Below, piece by piece: positions 1-11,706 of a stretch of DNA of 64,000 nucleotides. Positions within the stretch are counted from its first letter, which is position 1, and the number at the start of each line of letters is the position of its first letter. Source of the stretch: Phycomyces nitens (taxonomy: Eukaryota > Mucoromycota > Mucoromycetes > Mucorales > Phycomycetaceae); the NCBI GenBank assembly GCA_022702545.1, contig JAHRBC010000006.1:3251501-3315500 (forward strand), written 5' to 3'. Position numbers and translations under genes: made by a program. The notes below the pieces were generated by a model. The model did not search any database. It saw nothing but the letters and a program-made list of their open reading frames with translations, and was not told the origin of the DNA.

Positions 1-242
1 CTGCGCATTTATCATCATTATTTGTGGTGATATGGGCTGTGTATTCAACCACAAGTAATGCTAAAGATAGACACATTGTCAATAAACCATAGTAGATGAC
101 TTTTTTAAAAGAAATAAGACATTACATAGGCGTAGCAAAGCAGAGAGATCCAGATTTGCTTGAAACAGATCGTTACGCATTGGTTTACGATGCTGATTTA
201 CAATGCTGATATGTGATTTTTGTAACTTCTTCAAGAAATCCC

Positions 243-510
243 TGTGGTATACACACCACAGTTGAGTGAAATACAGACTACACGATCGATATCTGGTTAC
301 TACTTGCTAATGACCCTGGCAAGTTAACATCTCAGGAGCAGTTACATACTGTACGTACACTTCACACAACTGCAGTGACAACCGACCATTATACGACGGG
401 GACTCTAATTAAAAGGGAATTTGAATAATAGTAAATAAGCAATCATAATATTCTTTCTTTAATAAACAACACCCCCATAGTATTCTTGTTTCCCTTCAAA
501 AATACTAACA
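243..510 (+). repeat. Degenerate solo LTR related to chromovirus A
   Basis: This stretch matches the reverse complement of the 278-bp LTR of the chromovirus at 38.9-44.3 kb, so the relic is oriented on the plus strand. It begins TGTGGTATACACACCACAG, keeps the block around GTTAACATCTCAGGAGCAG, and ends near AATACTAACA. It has many substitutions and small gaps. I see no matching 5-bp flanking duplication, no polypurine tract and no internal element sequence, so it is most simply an old solo LTR. Boundaries are approximate at the right end. Confidence 0.75.
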
Positions 511-1449
511 AGGTATATACCTCTGTAACTAATAGACGAAAAAACGTCAAACTCGCCAAAGACTTTGCTTTGACCGTTACCAAAGAAAGATGGAACTGTG
601 TTGACAGTCTTGATTATAAAATGAAGTTCAAGAATATAAAAAATTCAGTGGAAGACGATGCTTAAAAGTGTAAATTTCTGTGACTGGTCCCACTCGTTCG
701 TTGTCTGTTGTTTGAAACTGTCAAGCTCTTGGTGTGGGAATTGGTAGATATTTATACATTACGCCTAATAATTATTAGGCTGCTAATTCGAAAGAAAATT
801 CCAATTTTAAAATATATTTTCTTAAAGAAAAACCATTGTGAGACAACCTTTATAGATAACCGTTTTTGACGACAAAATCCAGATTCTGCCGAATTATCGG
901 ATCAATGGACATGGGATTATTAAGTCCGAATAAATAATTCTCTGATATGCCTCTATTCTACAACCTTTCCAAGCGACGCACAGGCCATCTCAATGTAAAA
1001 ACACAAAGTACAAAATCGCTCTTCTTGGACTTTCTTGACATTAACTAGTCATCAAAAGTCTATTTTTCTTAAATTCTTTACCTCTTTACTTTCTTAAATA
1101 TTACTTTTAACTTATAATCAATAAACTACTCTATCATTATGCATTAATTCTAGCACAATGTTGCACGCATTTTGACACGGAATCGATCTCAGCGAATAGA
1201 TAAATCACGTCAACTTGGTTCACACATATCATTACCGAAAGCAGTAAAACATAGACAAACATGCTCTTCTTCAATCTATTTGTTTCATAATCAAGCCAAG
1301 AATACGGATAATCCTATCACTGACATCTTTTTTTTAAATACTGATTTTCCCACAAGAATCTACGCACTTGATAAACAAGTTTGTGTCATAAAGATCTAGG
1401 CTCTTTCGCACTAAAAATTAGTCAAAAATTTATAATAAACAGATACAGT
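511..1449. other. Intergenic, no gene recognised
   Basis: AT-rich sequence with short ORFs only. I see no recognisable protein, RNA gene or repeat here. Bases 1-242, on the other side of the LTR relic, are likewise unassigned. Confidence 0.5.
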
Positions 1450-4400
1450 TTCACTTTTAGAATCCATTTGGCAACCTCTGACAGATCCACCCGACCGGGT
1501 GGCACAAAATCAGCCTGGACAAAGGTCCCCAGATCCATCCGTACGGTATCCCCATCCACCTCACCCCCAAGAACAAGGGGACAACTGTCTTTTCGACTCC
1601 TGGGAGTGAATCCCTCTTCAATATGAGTCCTGCTGCTGGTGCATGGACTCGCACTGTCAATCCATCCAGTGTCATCTTTAATACCGATGCTAAGCGGCGC
1701 GAGCAGGCCATCACCACCGTCCTCCTAGCGCAATACGCGAGTGTTCAATGGCCAAAAGAGGGATAGCAATCCAACGTTTGCTTTTACTGGGTCATCAAAT
1801 CTTGTACTGTATCCTGCTCTATAATCTCCATTTGCGACAACACCACAAACCAAACATTTACCTCCACTTCTGCACTCCTCGACCATACGCACCAATTATA
1901 CCAGACCCTGTACACAGCCGAACCAATCGACCTCCAGGTTAGCGCGGATCTAATGGAACATGTTCATTTCTCTGTACGCCTATCCTCTGCTGATGTCTCC
2001 ACACTCCTTTGGCTCATCACTGCATTTGGGCTCGATGGCACCCTCAAACTTACGCCCAGAAAATCTAACCCCAGGCTGAACGGATTTCCATTTACTTTAT
2101 GGAACCAGTTGTTCCTCCATCTCAATGTGCGACAACTGGCTATGACAGCTTACCAATATGTACTTCACGGTGTATTTCCATCTTCCTGGCTTGAGACAGT
2201 GGTGGTCTTACTCCCCAAAGCCTGCGATACCTCCATGCTAAAAAAAAACTGGCATCCAATCTCGCTCATAAATTGTGTTGCCAATTTTTTTTTTTACAGA
2301 GCTCTTGACAGCCAGACTTCGGTCTTGTACAAGTCCTCTCACCACTCCCTTCCAATATGGCTTCATATCTAATCGCTTCATTTTTGACAATAGTCTCATC
2401 ACTCGCCTTACCATGCATCATACTCAACTGTCCAAGTACATGGGTGTGGCTCTACTTCTGGGTCACGAAAAAGCCTATGATCGTGTTCATCCCACATACC
2501 TCTACCTGATTCTCTCCCATTTTCACTTTTCCGTGGGGTTAATTGATACCGTACTAACTCTCTTTTTCTCTGCGCAGATCCACGTCAATGTCAACGGCCT
2601 TTTCCCTCTTCTTTTCCACAGGGCTGCGGGCTGAGACAAGGTGACCCTCTTCCTCCTCTTTTTTTCAACCTGGCTTATGAGCCACTACTCCATATGATCT
2701 TTGCTTCTCTAACACTCACTGGATTCACCTTTGACGTTCCTTCCCATCTCACTCTTTCAAATCCGGTCACCTCTCCTAAACCTCTAAAGCTTTTGGCATA
2801 TGCTGACGACCTACTCATTCTTCTGGGACCCCCATCCGAACAGCTTCCTCCCTTACCCATAATATAGCTGTATGGTAGATCATTAAATACTCGAATCAAT
2901 CTTGGAAAAGCTGTTGTGGTCTCCCTCTCTGGTGCCTTTAGTTCCTGACTGGGGTCCAGTGCTTGTGACAGCCGACATTACCAACATCTACGACCGTCAT
3001 TCTTTCGATGCCATCCCCTACCTTGGTTTTCTCCTTGCCTCCCATCCTCGTCAGATTGATTCCTTCCGCTCTTGCCCTCATCAGCAAACTAGACCGCCAC
3101 TGTGTCATCCTTTCTCAGCGTTGTTTGTCTGTTAGAAGTAAAAGTCTCATAGCCAACTCTCTCCTCTTCATCACTATATGGCATGTGTTATATGGTATGC
3201 CTGCTCCGGTCTCCTCCTTTGTATCCATTTGAAAATCTATACGCATGTACCTCTCACTCAGATTTGGTAGTCCATTATGGGATCATCTATGCCAATCATG
3301 CCAACAAGGCAGCTTGGGACTTATTGATCCAGAACAGCAACAAAGAAACTTTGCAATTGCGCTGGATACTACCTATCATTCGTGATTATTCCACTCAATC
3401 CAAGTATGACATTCCCTATATTGATTTTCTACTTCAGATTTACTTTTCTTCTCCATCCCTCTCCATTACATTCTTATTATTTACCACTCTAGGCTATATA
3501 GACCTTTCTCCCTCTCTTTGTTATCCCTCAATAGAACCACAAAGGTCTCTTTGTTCACTGCGCATTCGTGATCAAAACCCGAGGAGTCATATGTCGTCGA
3601 CCGACACATAGCGTCAGACATGTCAGAAGTCGTCTCCTTGCTTTCTTCTGCCACCTAGATGAAGCCAAGATCATTATTTGGCCTTGGGTTGTCTTCCTTC
3701 TCTTGCCACGCACTCCAGACTCGCCTTGTCCTGGCAACGGCTTACTATCACTAATGACACTGGTTGAGATTGATGGCAGCCCGCTCCTCAAAGCTCGAAC
3801 TGACTTACTACGCCGACACCTTCTATCCACTCCTTCGTCCCTCTCTTCACTTGGCATAAACTGGAGATGGTTTTGGCGTTGGTCTATACCCCACAACACT
3901 CATACACTTTGGTGGAAAATCCTGTGAAAACTGGTTCCCACCACTGCATTCGTCTATCACCGCACCTCCACCTTCCTCGCCAACCCCACTTGCTCTGTTT
4001 GCCTCGAAGGTGTAGACACCATGCAACATTTTGTTTTCTCGTGCGCCAAAAATGTTCCCTACATGGGTCGCTGTCCTTGAACGCCTTGCCATCTCATGGT
4101 TTATCTCGGAAGCTGCTGGCCCTCCTCACCCACACTCGCCTTTCCGTATCCGCATCCGCAATTCCACCTCTTCAAATCGCCATCGTGTCCGTTGCAGCTA
4201 ATTCCATTTCGCGAGCACACTGATCCTTGGTATTTGAAAACACTCCCATGGTATTAGCTCCCATTGTGGTTGGAATCATTAAAATTATTCAGAAAACACT
4301 CCCCAACATTTGTACTTAACTAGGTTGTTATTTTCCCATTCCAAACATTTTTAAAGGTCGCGCTTAAAAGAGATGACCGCACCAATAAAGACAAAAAAAA
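1450..4400 (+). mobile_element. 5'-truncated, decayed LINE (non-LTR retrotransposon)
   Basis: Broken reading frames on the plus strand carry a LINE reverse transcriptase in order. A linker and RT entry lie at about 1950-2110. The WHPISLINC block is near 2250 (usually WRPISLI), YGFISNRFIFDNS near 2358, the motif A region EKAYDRV near 2460, GCGLRQGDP at about 2622-2650 and LAYADDLLILL near 2794. A C-terminal CX2C..HX4C zinc motif (CSVCLEGVDTMQHFVFSC) sits near 3990-4045. The expected motif A aspartate is replaced by Gly (LLLGHEKAYDRV). There are several frameshifts, one at the T12 run near 2283. The endonuclease and ORF1 regions are missing, as expected for 5' truncation. The 3' end is probably the A-rich tail near 4390. 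Confidence 0.8.
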
Positions 4401-4404
4401 GTAA

Positions 4405-4783
4405 TTCATATCTTCAGATCTAAAGACTCATCAACATCAGCTCCAAAGACTGAAGCAATGGAAGAAACTTGTTGATTTACAACAGCTTATTTTCAAGAGT
4501 ATCCAGCTCAATGAAAAGGCGGATGCCCATATACTTTTACGCAATGGCAAAACTTTTGAACATACCCAACAGCAGACCACGAAATTGACAGAGGTATTGA
4601 TTCTGGAAACGAAGAACAAGTAGATATACAGTAGATAGATACAACTACTAAACGTAGTGTACCTCTTGTAGATGGAGGGAAAACTCAACAATAACCACGG
4701 AGCACCAAAGTATATGGGCTGAGTTGGCTATTCCCAGCTTCGAGGACGTTAAGAAAGTGCATCACTTTATTATTGAAATGTGA
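4405..4783 (+). pseudogene. Possible exon scraps of an unknown gene
   Basis: Directly behind the LINE tail an open segment of about 72 codons runs from 4405 to the stop at 4621. It is rich in Q, L and K and could form a helix. A second open segment lies at about 4693-4783. Between them is a possible intron with a CTACTAAAC branch point and a CTTGTAG acceptor, but the phases I tried do not join cleanly. I do not recognise the protein. It may be the remains of a gene disrupted by the LINE. Confidence 0.25.
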
Positions 4784-6220
4784 TAAATAAAGATTCTTTT
4801 TGATAAAATAAAACGGCTTAAAGAGGTATGTATTTACTACACTTTTCTTTAATCTTGGAAATACGAGTCTTGATATTTAGACAATATTTTATACAAGTTT
4901 CAAGAGATATTTACCTACTTTTCTGGCAAAGCAGTCTATCTGTGAAAGAACGGTGGGTCAATGTCTTTAACCTCTAATCATGCTCTAAAGACGACTCTAG
5001 ATATCAACAAATGTATTGATACTAGGCATACTTGCTGGCCATGGCTAAACTGCAATATCACTATCTTGACATTGCTTTTTCACTTTGTTCAAAAGGTATT
5101 GGATTACTTTTTTTTTCTTGCAACACATATAGCCTCTGGTATATTTATCGTGAAACCTATAAAGGGAGATAGTTGTCTCTCTAGGTATGAACACACACAC
5201 ACACATATATATATATATTATTCAAAGAGGCCTTGACATGGCAGCACATTAATTTAAACCTAGATTGCGAATGTATCTACAAACACTTTTCTGGCTAATA
5301 AAAGCCATGCAGCTTTTTCAGCATCTCACCCAATCTCGGCCAATGCCATTCATCTGTGCTTTTGAGAGACAACTTTAATCCCAATGGTGTAGGATTTCTG
5401 GGATGTTTCTTGTATTTGTAAGATCCCTCTTTATAATCAAGATTATATGGCTGACAGTTGATTAGAGATTGGTCTCAAGAGAAATCTCACATTTGCTACA
5501 CTTTTTTTCTAGTGTTTTAACAATCCCCCTCTTTTTTTTCGTAATCTTATCTCCAAGACTTTTGAGGTAATGGTTCGTTTGACTTTGGCATGGTAATTGT
5601 ATTGTTTAGAGTGATTGTGGAATTTTTTAAAAAAATAAATTAATATGGGCAAGAGGAACCTGTAAATGACTGATTTTTTGTTCTGACCAGAGTATATTTG
5701 TAACAATTGATGGATTCCAAAGGTCATCTGTGCCATACAAATGTAATATTAATATGAATATATAGAAACAAAAAATGACAATTGTGCCTGTGCTATCATA
5801 CAGAATCATAATTACCGTTTTCATTGCCACATCAATACAGGATTAACCAAACAAGAACAGAAAGGCACCCTCTCTTATAATCATCTTGGTATTTTCCAAA
5901 AGTATGTTGCTCATGGCAATATTTTGTACCTTATTAATTCTTAAAACATTCTTGTTTCAAATTCTCTAGAGTTACAAGATGATCACAGCACTTCTCTGTT
6001 CCTGTTCGATCAAGACCTATGGACTAACCTCACAATTATCACTCCCGTTTAAAGCGAGGGATGCGTAAAAGAGCCGTGAGCAAAATCATCGAGAAGCTGC
6101 TTTATAAAAACCCTCCCTTTTTCTTTCTTTTGCCCTTTTTTTTTATACATATATTATTATTATTATTATTTTTATATTTATTTTTGTAAATTTATTCATC
6201 TTATTGGGATAGATAGCAAT
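4784..6220. other. Intergenic, with microsatellite and a likely promoter
   Basis: No convincing gene. An (AC)n(AT)n simple repeat lies at about 5191-5218. A TATA-like TTTATAAAAA near 6100 and T-rich sequence to 6220 probably form the promoter and leader of the next gene. Confidence 0.5.
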
Positions 6221-6673
6221 ATGTCTGTTGCCACAATTGACTATTCCTCCAGGTTCAAGGCGCTTGTCAAGCCAGTCAGACTTTGGCGTAGTAACAAGAC
6301 ATCCCCTGTAATCGAAAAGACTCTAAATCCAGATCTAGTCAAAGCCGAATCTGCTGGTCAAGAAAAGCCAAAACTTATCTTTGCGCCAAGTTTTCTATCC
6401 AATCAACATCTTTCCACTCCACGGTCTTCTTTTGAAACCTTGGCTCTTAAAGAGGCAGCAAAGGATGAGATTTATGAATTGTCGACGGTCAACGATTCCG
6501 GGCTCTATCTCCTTCCTTCTCCCTGTGAAGAAACAAAGCATGACCATTGGGTCGGCATTGATCAGGAGGCTATGATATTTCGTTTGCCTAGTCCGGATTA
6601 TTTAACCACACAATCTGGCCAGAAGCATTGTTTCTTTACACCTTCGACAACAATTGCCGATAGATATACTTGA
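6221..6673 (+). CDS. Small hypothetical protein, single exon
   Basis: An uninterrupted 150-codon frame starts at ATG 6221 (MSVATIDYSSRF) and ends in TGA. It has no signal peptide, membrane segment or motif that I recognise. The composition is ordinary soluble protein, with a basic N-terminal quarter and an acidic middle. A TATA-like TTTATAAAAA about 115 nt upstream and a pyrimidine-rich leader support it as a real gene. The ATG is the first in the frame after the T-rich leader. No function is assigned. That it is not a repeat is inferred only from its low similarity to anything else in the window. Confidence 0.6.
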   Translation: MSVATIDYSSRFKALVKPVRLWRSNKTSPVIEKTLNPDLVKAESAGQEKPKLIFAPSFLSNQHLSTPRSSFETLALKEAAKDEIYELSTVNDSGLYLLPSPCEETKHDHWVGIDQEAMIFRLPSPDYLTTQSGQKHCFFTPSTTIADRYT

Positions 6674-7071
6674 TATCCTAATTCACTAGAAAGCAGTTAC
6701 AATCTTACATTAATACCCTTTATATTATCTTGTTTGTCATAGTTGGAATTTTTTTTTTTTTGAAAATATATCTCCACTCGATTTTGCATCAAACATCAAG
6801 AGATTCCTAAACACTCAAACACGGCTAATTATGATATACCTTGTTTAAGCGTGAGCCTACTAAAACAGCACCACAGGCCCACAATATCCAAGCATTTTGG
6901 GGCGGTCTCGGTTTTCATTGTAAATTCACTAGCCCGTAAAAGTCACATCATTTTAAAGCAGTCGCAGAATTGGCTACGAGACTAAATCCTATTTGGCACA
7001 CTGTCAATGACTTCACGATGAGCCCATTAGTTCTGTTTCTTGCCTTGCAGGATAGCATAAATAATAATTCT

Positions 7072-7079
7072 TATATAAA
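7072..7079 (+). promoter_or_regulatory. TATA box of the two-exon gene at 7145
   Basis: TATATAAA lies 66 nt before the ATG at 7145, at the spacing expected for a fungal TATA promoter with a short leader. Confidence 0.5.
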
Positions 7080-7144
7080 GAGGTGTCAATTCGTCCAATT
7101 GATTTATTCATATATTATTTTTTTTATAAACATATATACACAAT

Positions 7145-7693
7145 ATGGAATATCAAGACACAACCGACGCACGTAAGTAGAAATCAATTTAAAGAAAAAA
7201 CATTACTGGATATTCAGACCGTACATTAGAATTGCAAGCCGAGTTCGAGAAAAGAAACGCAAATCTCATGAATGGTATGAGTGGTGTTCTCGGATCGCTC
7301 AATAATGCCCAAAAAACATTTATGGAGAATGCCCAGCAGAATGCACAGGATCTAAAGGACAGAACTATGGAAACCACCTATGTGGAGGCCGAGACAGTCA
7401 TAACTGGACCCATGGGAAATAGTTCCATGGGAAATAGCTCCATGGGAACCAGATCCATGGCTGATTCATCAAAAACGATTGATGATATGGGCGGCCCCAC
7501 ATTAAATACTTCTCACACTGGTTTCTACCCTGCTGATGCGCTTAACCGAGGCGCAATCCACGCTGCACGCCGTGATGTCAATGCCATGCACGGACACAGT
7601 GCCACCGAATTCGAGACGGTTGCTGCAAAGCTTGATGACACCTTTGCAAACAACGCACTCACTGAAGGTGGACCGGACAAACGTATCTTGTAA
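7145..7693 (+). CDS. Small hypothetical protein, two exons
   Basis: Exon 1 is 7145-7172 and encodes MEYQDTTDA. The 45-nt intron 7173-7217 has GTAAGT and ATTCAG ends. Exon 2 is 7218-7693. The phases join to give 167 residues. The N-terminal half is a hydrophilic, Gln/Asn/Glu-rich probable helix (LQAEFEKRNANLMNGM). It is followed by a short tandem of Gly-Asn-Ser-Ser-Met units (about 7410-7460) and a C-terminal block with TGFYPADALNRGAIHAARRD. I see no signal peptide or membrane segment. I do not recognise the family. It could be a stress-type hydrophilic protein, but that is a guess from composition. Confidence 0.65.
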
Positions 7694-7752
7694 ATAAGCA
7701 TTATTTTTATTAAACCAAAATAAAACAATATCAAAAAAAACAGTAGCAATTT

Positions 7753-8937
7753 TTAATGTCTCTTGCTGATCTTGAGTGAAAAGTCAACGTGGGGAACGCC
7801 CTGGGTGATTGTGCTCATGCTGAGAACATCGATATCTATATACACCAGATCAATACACACCATAAGTCTAGTTGTTAACTTTACCTTTGCAAAAGTACGA
7901 TGCACAGGTCTCATAGGTAATTCCTCCACTGCTCTCGATCAAAAAGTGCTTCACACCCTTCTCAGCCCAACGCTCCTTGATGCTCTTGGCTGCTGATTGA
8001 AGACCGGCCCCAGAAAAGTTATCGAGCATGACAATGTCAGCGCCCGCAGCAATAGCCTCATCAGCCTCCTCTTCTGACTGGCACTCGACTTCGATTTTTA
8101 ATGCGAATCCACATACACTTCTGGCCTGCTTTACTGCCTTTGTGATAGATCCTAAGATATATATATATATAAATAAGAATTGTGTATTTAAGATGTATTC
8201 CAACGTACCTGAGCTCCAGATATGGTTGTCTTTCAACATTACCATTGAAGACAAATCCATACGGTGGGTGTCCAAACCACCGACCAACACACCGTACTTC
8301 TCGACCAGTCGGAAGCCTGGAGATGACTCAACGCAGATTAGATTTCGCATTTCAAAGATTATTACTATAAATACCATATTCATATGATATATCTATATAT
8401 TTTCTTACCGGGGGTAGTCTTTCGAGTAGCAGCAATCACACCAGTAAATCCCTTTGCCTTTTGAAGTTCGTGTACCTTGCGAGCACTGCCAAGAGTATCG
8501 ATTAACAAATATTTCCCACAGTCATGTGGGGCCAATTTACCGAAGAGCGATTCCACTGCAGCGAGATATAATGTTCAGGGCAGTGCGTTCACCCAATAGA
8601 ATGTTACGGGCTTTGCCTGTAACACGAGCAATGACTTGCTTGCCACCCTCTGGTTTGATCCATTCACCTTCTTGGTTATGCCACTCTACCCTAGAGACAG
8701 ACGCGTCAGTCATGTCTTGAGGAGCCAGACAACTTACTTGCAGTCCAGCTGACGAAAGACTTCATCAAAGAATGGGACGCCGGCAAGGACACCCTCAGCC
8801 TTGCAATACAGCAGAGCCTCTTGTTCATCTTCTCCTACAACATAGCCTCCATAGTCAAAGGAAGGGACGTCCTCTTCAAGGTACTGAGTAACAAGTGCTC
8901 GATAGTTAATCGACAAGAGGTGTCCATGGTGTGTCAT
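7753..8937 (-). CDS. BNA6: Nicotinate-nucleotide pyrophosphorylase (quinolinate phosphoribosyltransferase)
   Basis: This enzyme converts quinolinate and PRPP to nicotinate mononucleotide, CO2 and PPi, the last dedicated step of de novo NAD synthesis. Six exons join in phase: 8937-8738, 8690-8541, 8485-8409, 8316-8209, 8151-7885 and 7835-7753, giving 294 residues, the usual length. Family hallmarks are [17 protein letters not shown] and RCSGIA, followed by [82 protein letters not shown], the ESSGGI phosphate-binding loop and the C-terminal [20 protein letters not shown]. All catalytic-region blocks look intact. Introns are 47-92 nt. It is divergent from the coiled-coil gene at 9724, and the 0.8 kb between them holds an inverted repeat. 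Confidence 0.96.
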
Positions 8938-9249
8938 TATTGGAAAGTATTATTTTTTTTATTAAACAGGAGAAAAGAAAAGAAAAAGGGACAAATACAA
9001 GATGTATTATAAATATAAAATATTTGAATTTTATTTTGGAGTCTGAAATCCAAAAGGACAACGGGTCTCGGGCTGGGGAAAAAGTGGAGGAGAAATCAAA
9101 AGGACATTTTTTTTATATATATACACATTTATATTATTTTTTATATAAAACATTAACGTTTGTATCATGATAATAAAGAACAAGATACCATATTTGATAA
9201 TTGGCTGTCAATTAAATATTACTTTTTTCTATTTACTTGGTTTAATTAA

Positions 9250-9287
9250 TTACCATGACAACGCCTAAAACTTTGTTGTCATGGTAA
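9250..9287. promoter_or_regulatory. 13-bp perfect inverted repeat, X-box-like
   Basis: TTACCATGACAAC (9250-9262) and GTTGTCATGGTAA (9275-9287) are perfect inverted copies around a 12-nt spacer. Each arm resembles an RFX-type X-box half (GTTGYCATGG). It lies between the divergent BNA6 gene (start 8937) and the coiled-coil gene (start 9724). It could be a paired protein-binding site or form a hairpin. The function is inferred. Confidence 0.5.
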
Positions 9288-9723
9288 CTCCCTTTTCTGC
9301 ATAATATAAATAAATATAAATTTGTATTCATAAAGTGTCAATTACACCCAAGACAAGATGAGGTTCAAATTTGCTTGCCTTTTTGTAGGTAGCACAGTCA
9401 GCCTTCTCCTTTTTCAACAACAGCATCCAAGAAGAGCAGAGAGGCACTCTGGCTAAACGTAGCACAGAAGGCCAAAGGTTTTTTTTTCTGACCTTTTTAC
9501 TTTGAAAAAAAAAAACAAAAAAAAACATTTCTCTTCTTCTTCTTCTTCTTCTCAACCTCACCTGGAACACTATTCTGTTTCCCTTTCTCTTCACCTTCTT
9601 TTCTCACTATTATCTTTTCAGTTTGATAATAACATAATTCAAGGGACCTCTTTATTACATTGGACCAGAACCAAACATCACTCTCATTCAACATCAAAAA
9701 AAAAATCACCATCTTGATTCACA

Positions 9724-11706
9724 ATGGCCGCACCTGACATTCACAGTGTGATTCAGGTACTCCAGAAAGAGGTTGAAGAAGCCCAGAATGAGAATCTTGC
9801 AGTAAGTATATTGTTGTATGATTTGTCCGCAAACTCACTTGGCTTCAGCTTCAGGGACAAATGGAAGAAAGCAAGGACCGGGAACGAGAAATGACAAGAG
9901 ATAATGAGTACTTGCGAAAGGTTTGTCTTTATTCAATAATGCTATCAACAGCTCACAAACACATCAAAAATGTTTTACGTTAGAAAGTAGCCGGTATCCA
10001 ACATGATAATGCAACCTATGGTCACACCCAGGCCCGTCTGGAAACACAATTGTATGCCCAAGAACAAGAAATGGACCGTTTAAAGAAAGAAGTCCAGATT
10101 CTTACCAGGTCACGCAAAGAAGCCGATAAGAAGTTGACTCAGGAGGTAAGACCTTTTGCAACTTGCCAAGTTAAATATATTTATTTAATCTTTTCAACAT
10201 ATATTGAATCATGTACATTAGCTCCAAAACTTTGAAAGTGATCGGATGCGATGGCAACAAAGAGAAGCCGACCTTTACAATCAAGTACGCTCATTAAGTG
10301 CTAGTAATGGGGAACCTCGTACACCACGGACACCAAGACGTCGTAGTGTGACAGCAACGACAATGAGCACCACCATGAGTCCATTTACGGGCTATACTCT
10401 CAATGATATTGGAGAACACGAACAGCCCGAGGAATCAATGGACCTAACAAACCTTTCGGTTCCAAAACTGGCTCCTATTGATTCTTCTTATGGCCGGGAA
10501 GCAAAGATTGCCCAGCGGACCATCAAGGCACAGGACAAGCTTATTTTGGATCTCAAGAACGAGGTGGAAAAGCAAAAGGGATTAGCCCAAGATCAAAGTG
10601 CCGAAGCACAACGGCAGTCATTGCGCATCGAGCACCTAGAGCATGAGATTATAAATGTGAAGCAGGTCAATCGATCCCTGATGGAGGACAATGAGAGTTA
10701 TCAGATTCTGCTGCATGAAAAGACTATTAGTGGTGAATTTATGATGAACCCGATTATGCAGGTAAAAATCTTACATTTATTTATGGGCTTTTTGAGTTGA
10801 ACAATCGAGATTGTACTTTAGGTAGAAGACGGTTTAGAGCAGCACTTGAAGCCGTCTAGTAGTACCAGCAGTACTGGTTTCAACCTTGCCGCAGAGCTCA
10901 ACATGGCTGGTATTACTCAGCTTAGTGAGAGTGAAATGGCAATGAACAGTAAGTATAGATAATTGTGGGTAAGACAAAGACAAGACTCATGATGGCCTTT
11001 TTTTTTTATTTATTTCTACTTAGAACTCAATGAGGAAAACAAAATGCTGACAGATACCAACCGAGCTCTGCAGCTATACATGAACAAAATCTTGATGAAG
11101 ATTATCAACAACAAACAGCTCGAAGACGTGCTTAGCATTGATCAACCAAAGCCAAGAACTTCTAATGAGAATCTCAAAGAGACCAACAATAACCAAAAGA
11201 ATATGACCCAGGTCACCGCAGGCCCTGGTCCTGTTCCCACTCGCACACTTTCGACCAGTTTGGCGGGAAAGGCTACTGGCACCACTACCACAAATCGCCA
11301 ACAACGTCGTCGTACAATATCTTATTGGGGATCAAAGGCCGCGCCCGTCATTCCAACCTCACCTCTCCCGACTCCAAGCGGAAGTCTGGATAAGCCGACA
11401 ACAAACACACGCAGACACAGCTCTAATGCGGCCAAGGAACCCGAGAGACCTAATGGAGGATGGGCAAAGGCACTTCGCCGAATGAGCGTTATTGGCTGGT
11501 CTGCTAATGCTAAGCCCGAGGAGAGTTCAATTGAGCCTGTACAGGGATCTTCTTCGAGTGATGACAATGAGAGCAGTTCATCTGATTCAGGCAACAAGCT
11601 GCTCGAGCCAGAAGCACTTGCACCTAGCCTGAGTCGATCCGGAAGCTCAACCACTTCTTCTTCTCTTCGCAGAAGCAACGAATTAGCGACACTTGAAGAG
11701 GAATAA
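9724..11706 (+). CDS. Coiled-coil protein, six exons
   Basis: Exons 9724-9801, 9849-9920, 9984-10145, 10222-10761, 10822-10948 and 11024-11706 join in phase to 553 residues. Residues 1 to about 150 form heptad-rich coiled coil (VIQVLQKEVEEAQNENLA onward). A basic Ser/Thr/Pro linker follows (PRTPRTPRRRSVTATT). A second long coiled coil at about residues 220-300 contains AQDKLILDLKNEVEKQKG. The C-terminal third is low-complexity, rich in Ser, Thr and Pro, with RRRTISYWGSK, GGWAKALRRMSVIGWSA and an acidic Ser tail. The leader is CT-rich (9530-9600). No enzyme domain is seen. It is probably a cytoskeletal or polarity scaffold by architecture only. The RRRTIS and RRMS sites look like basophilic kinase targets. 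Confidence 0.85.
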
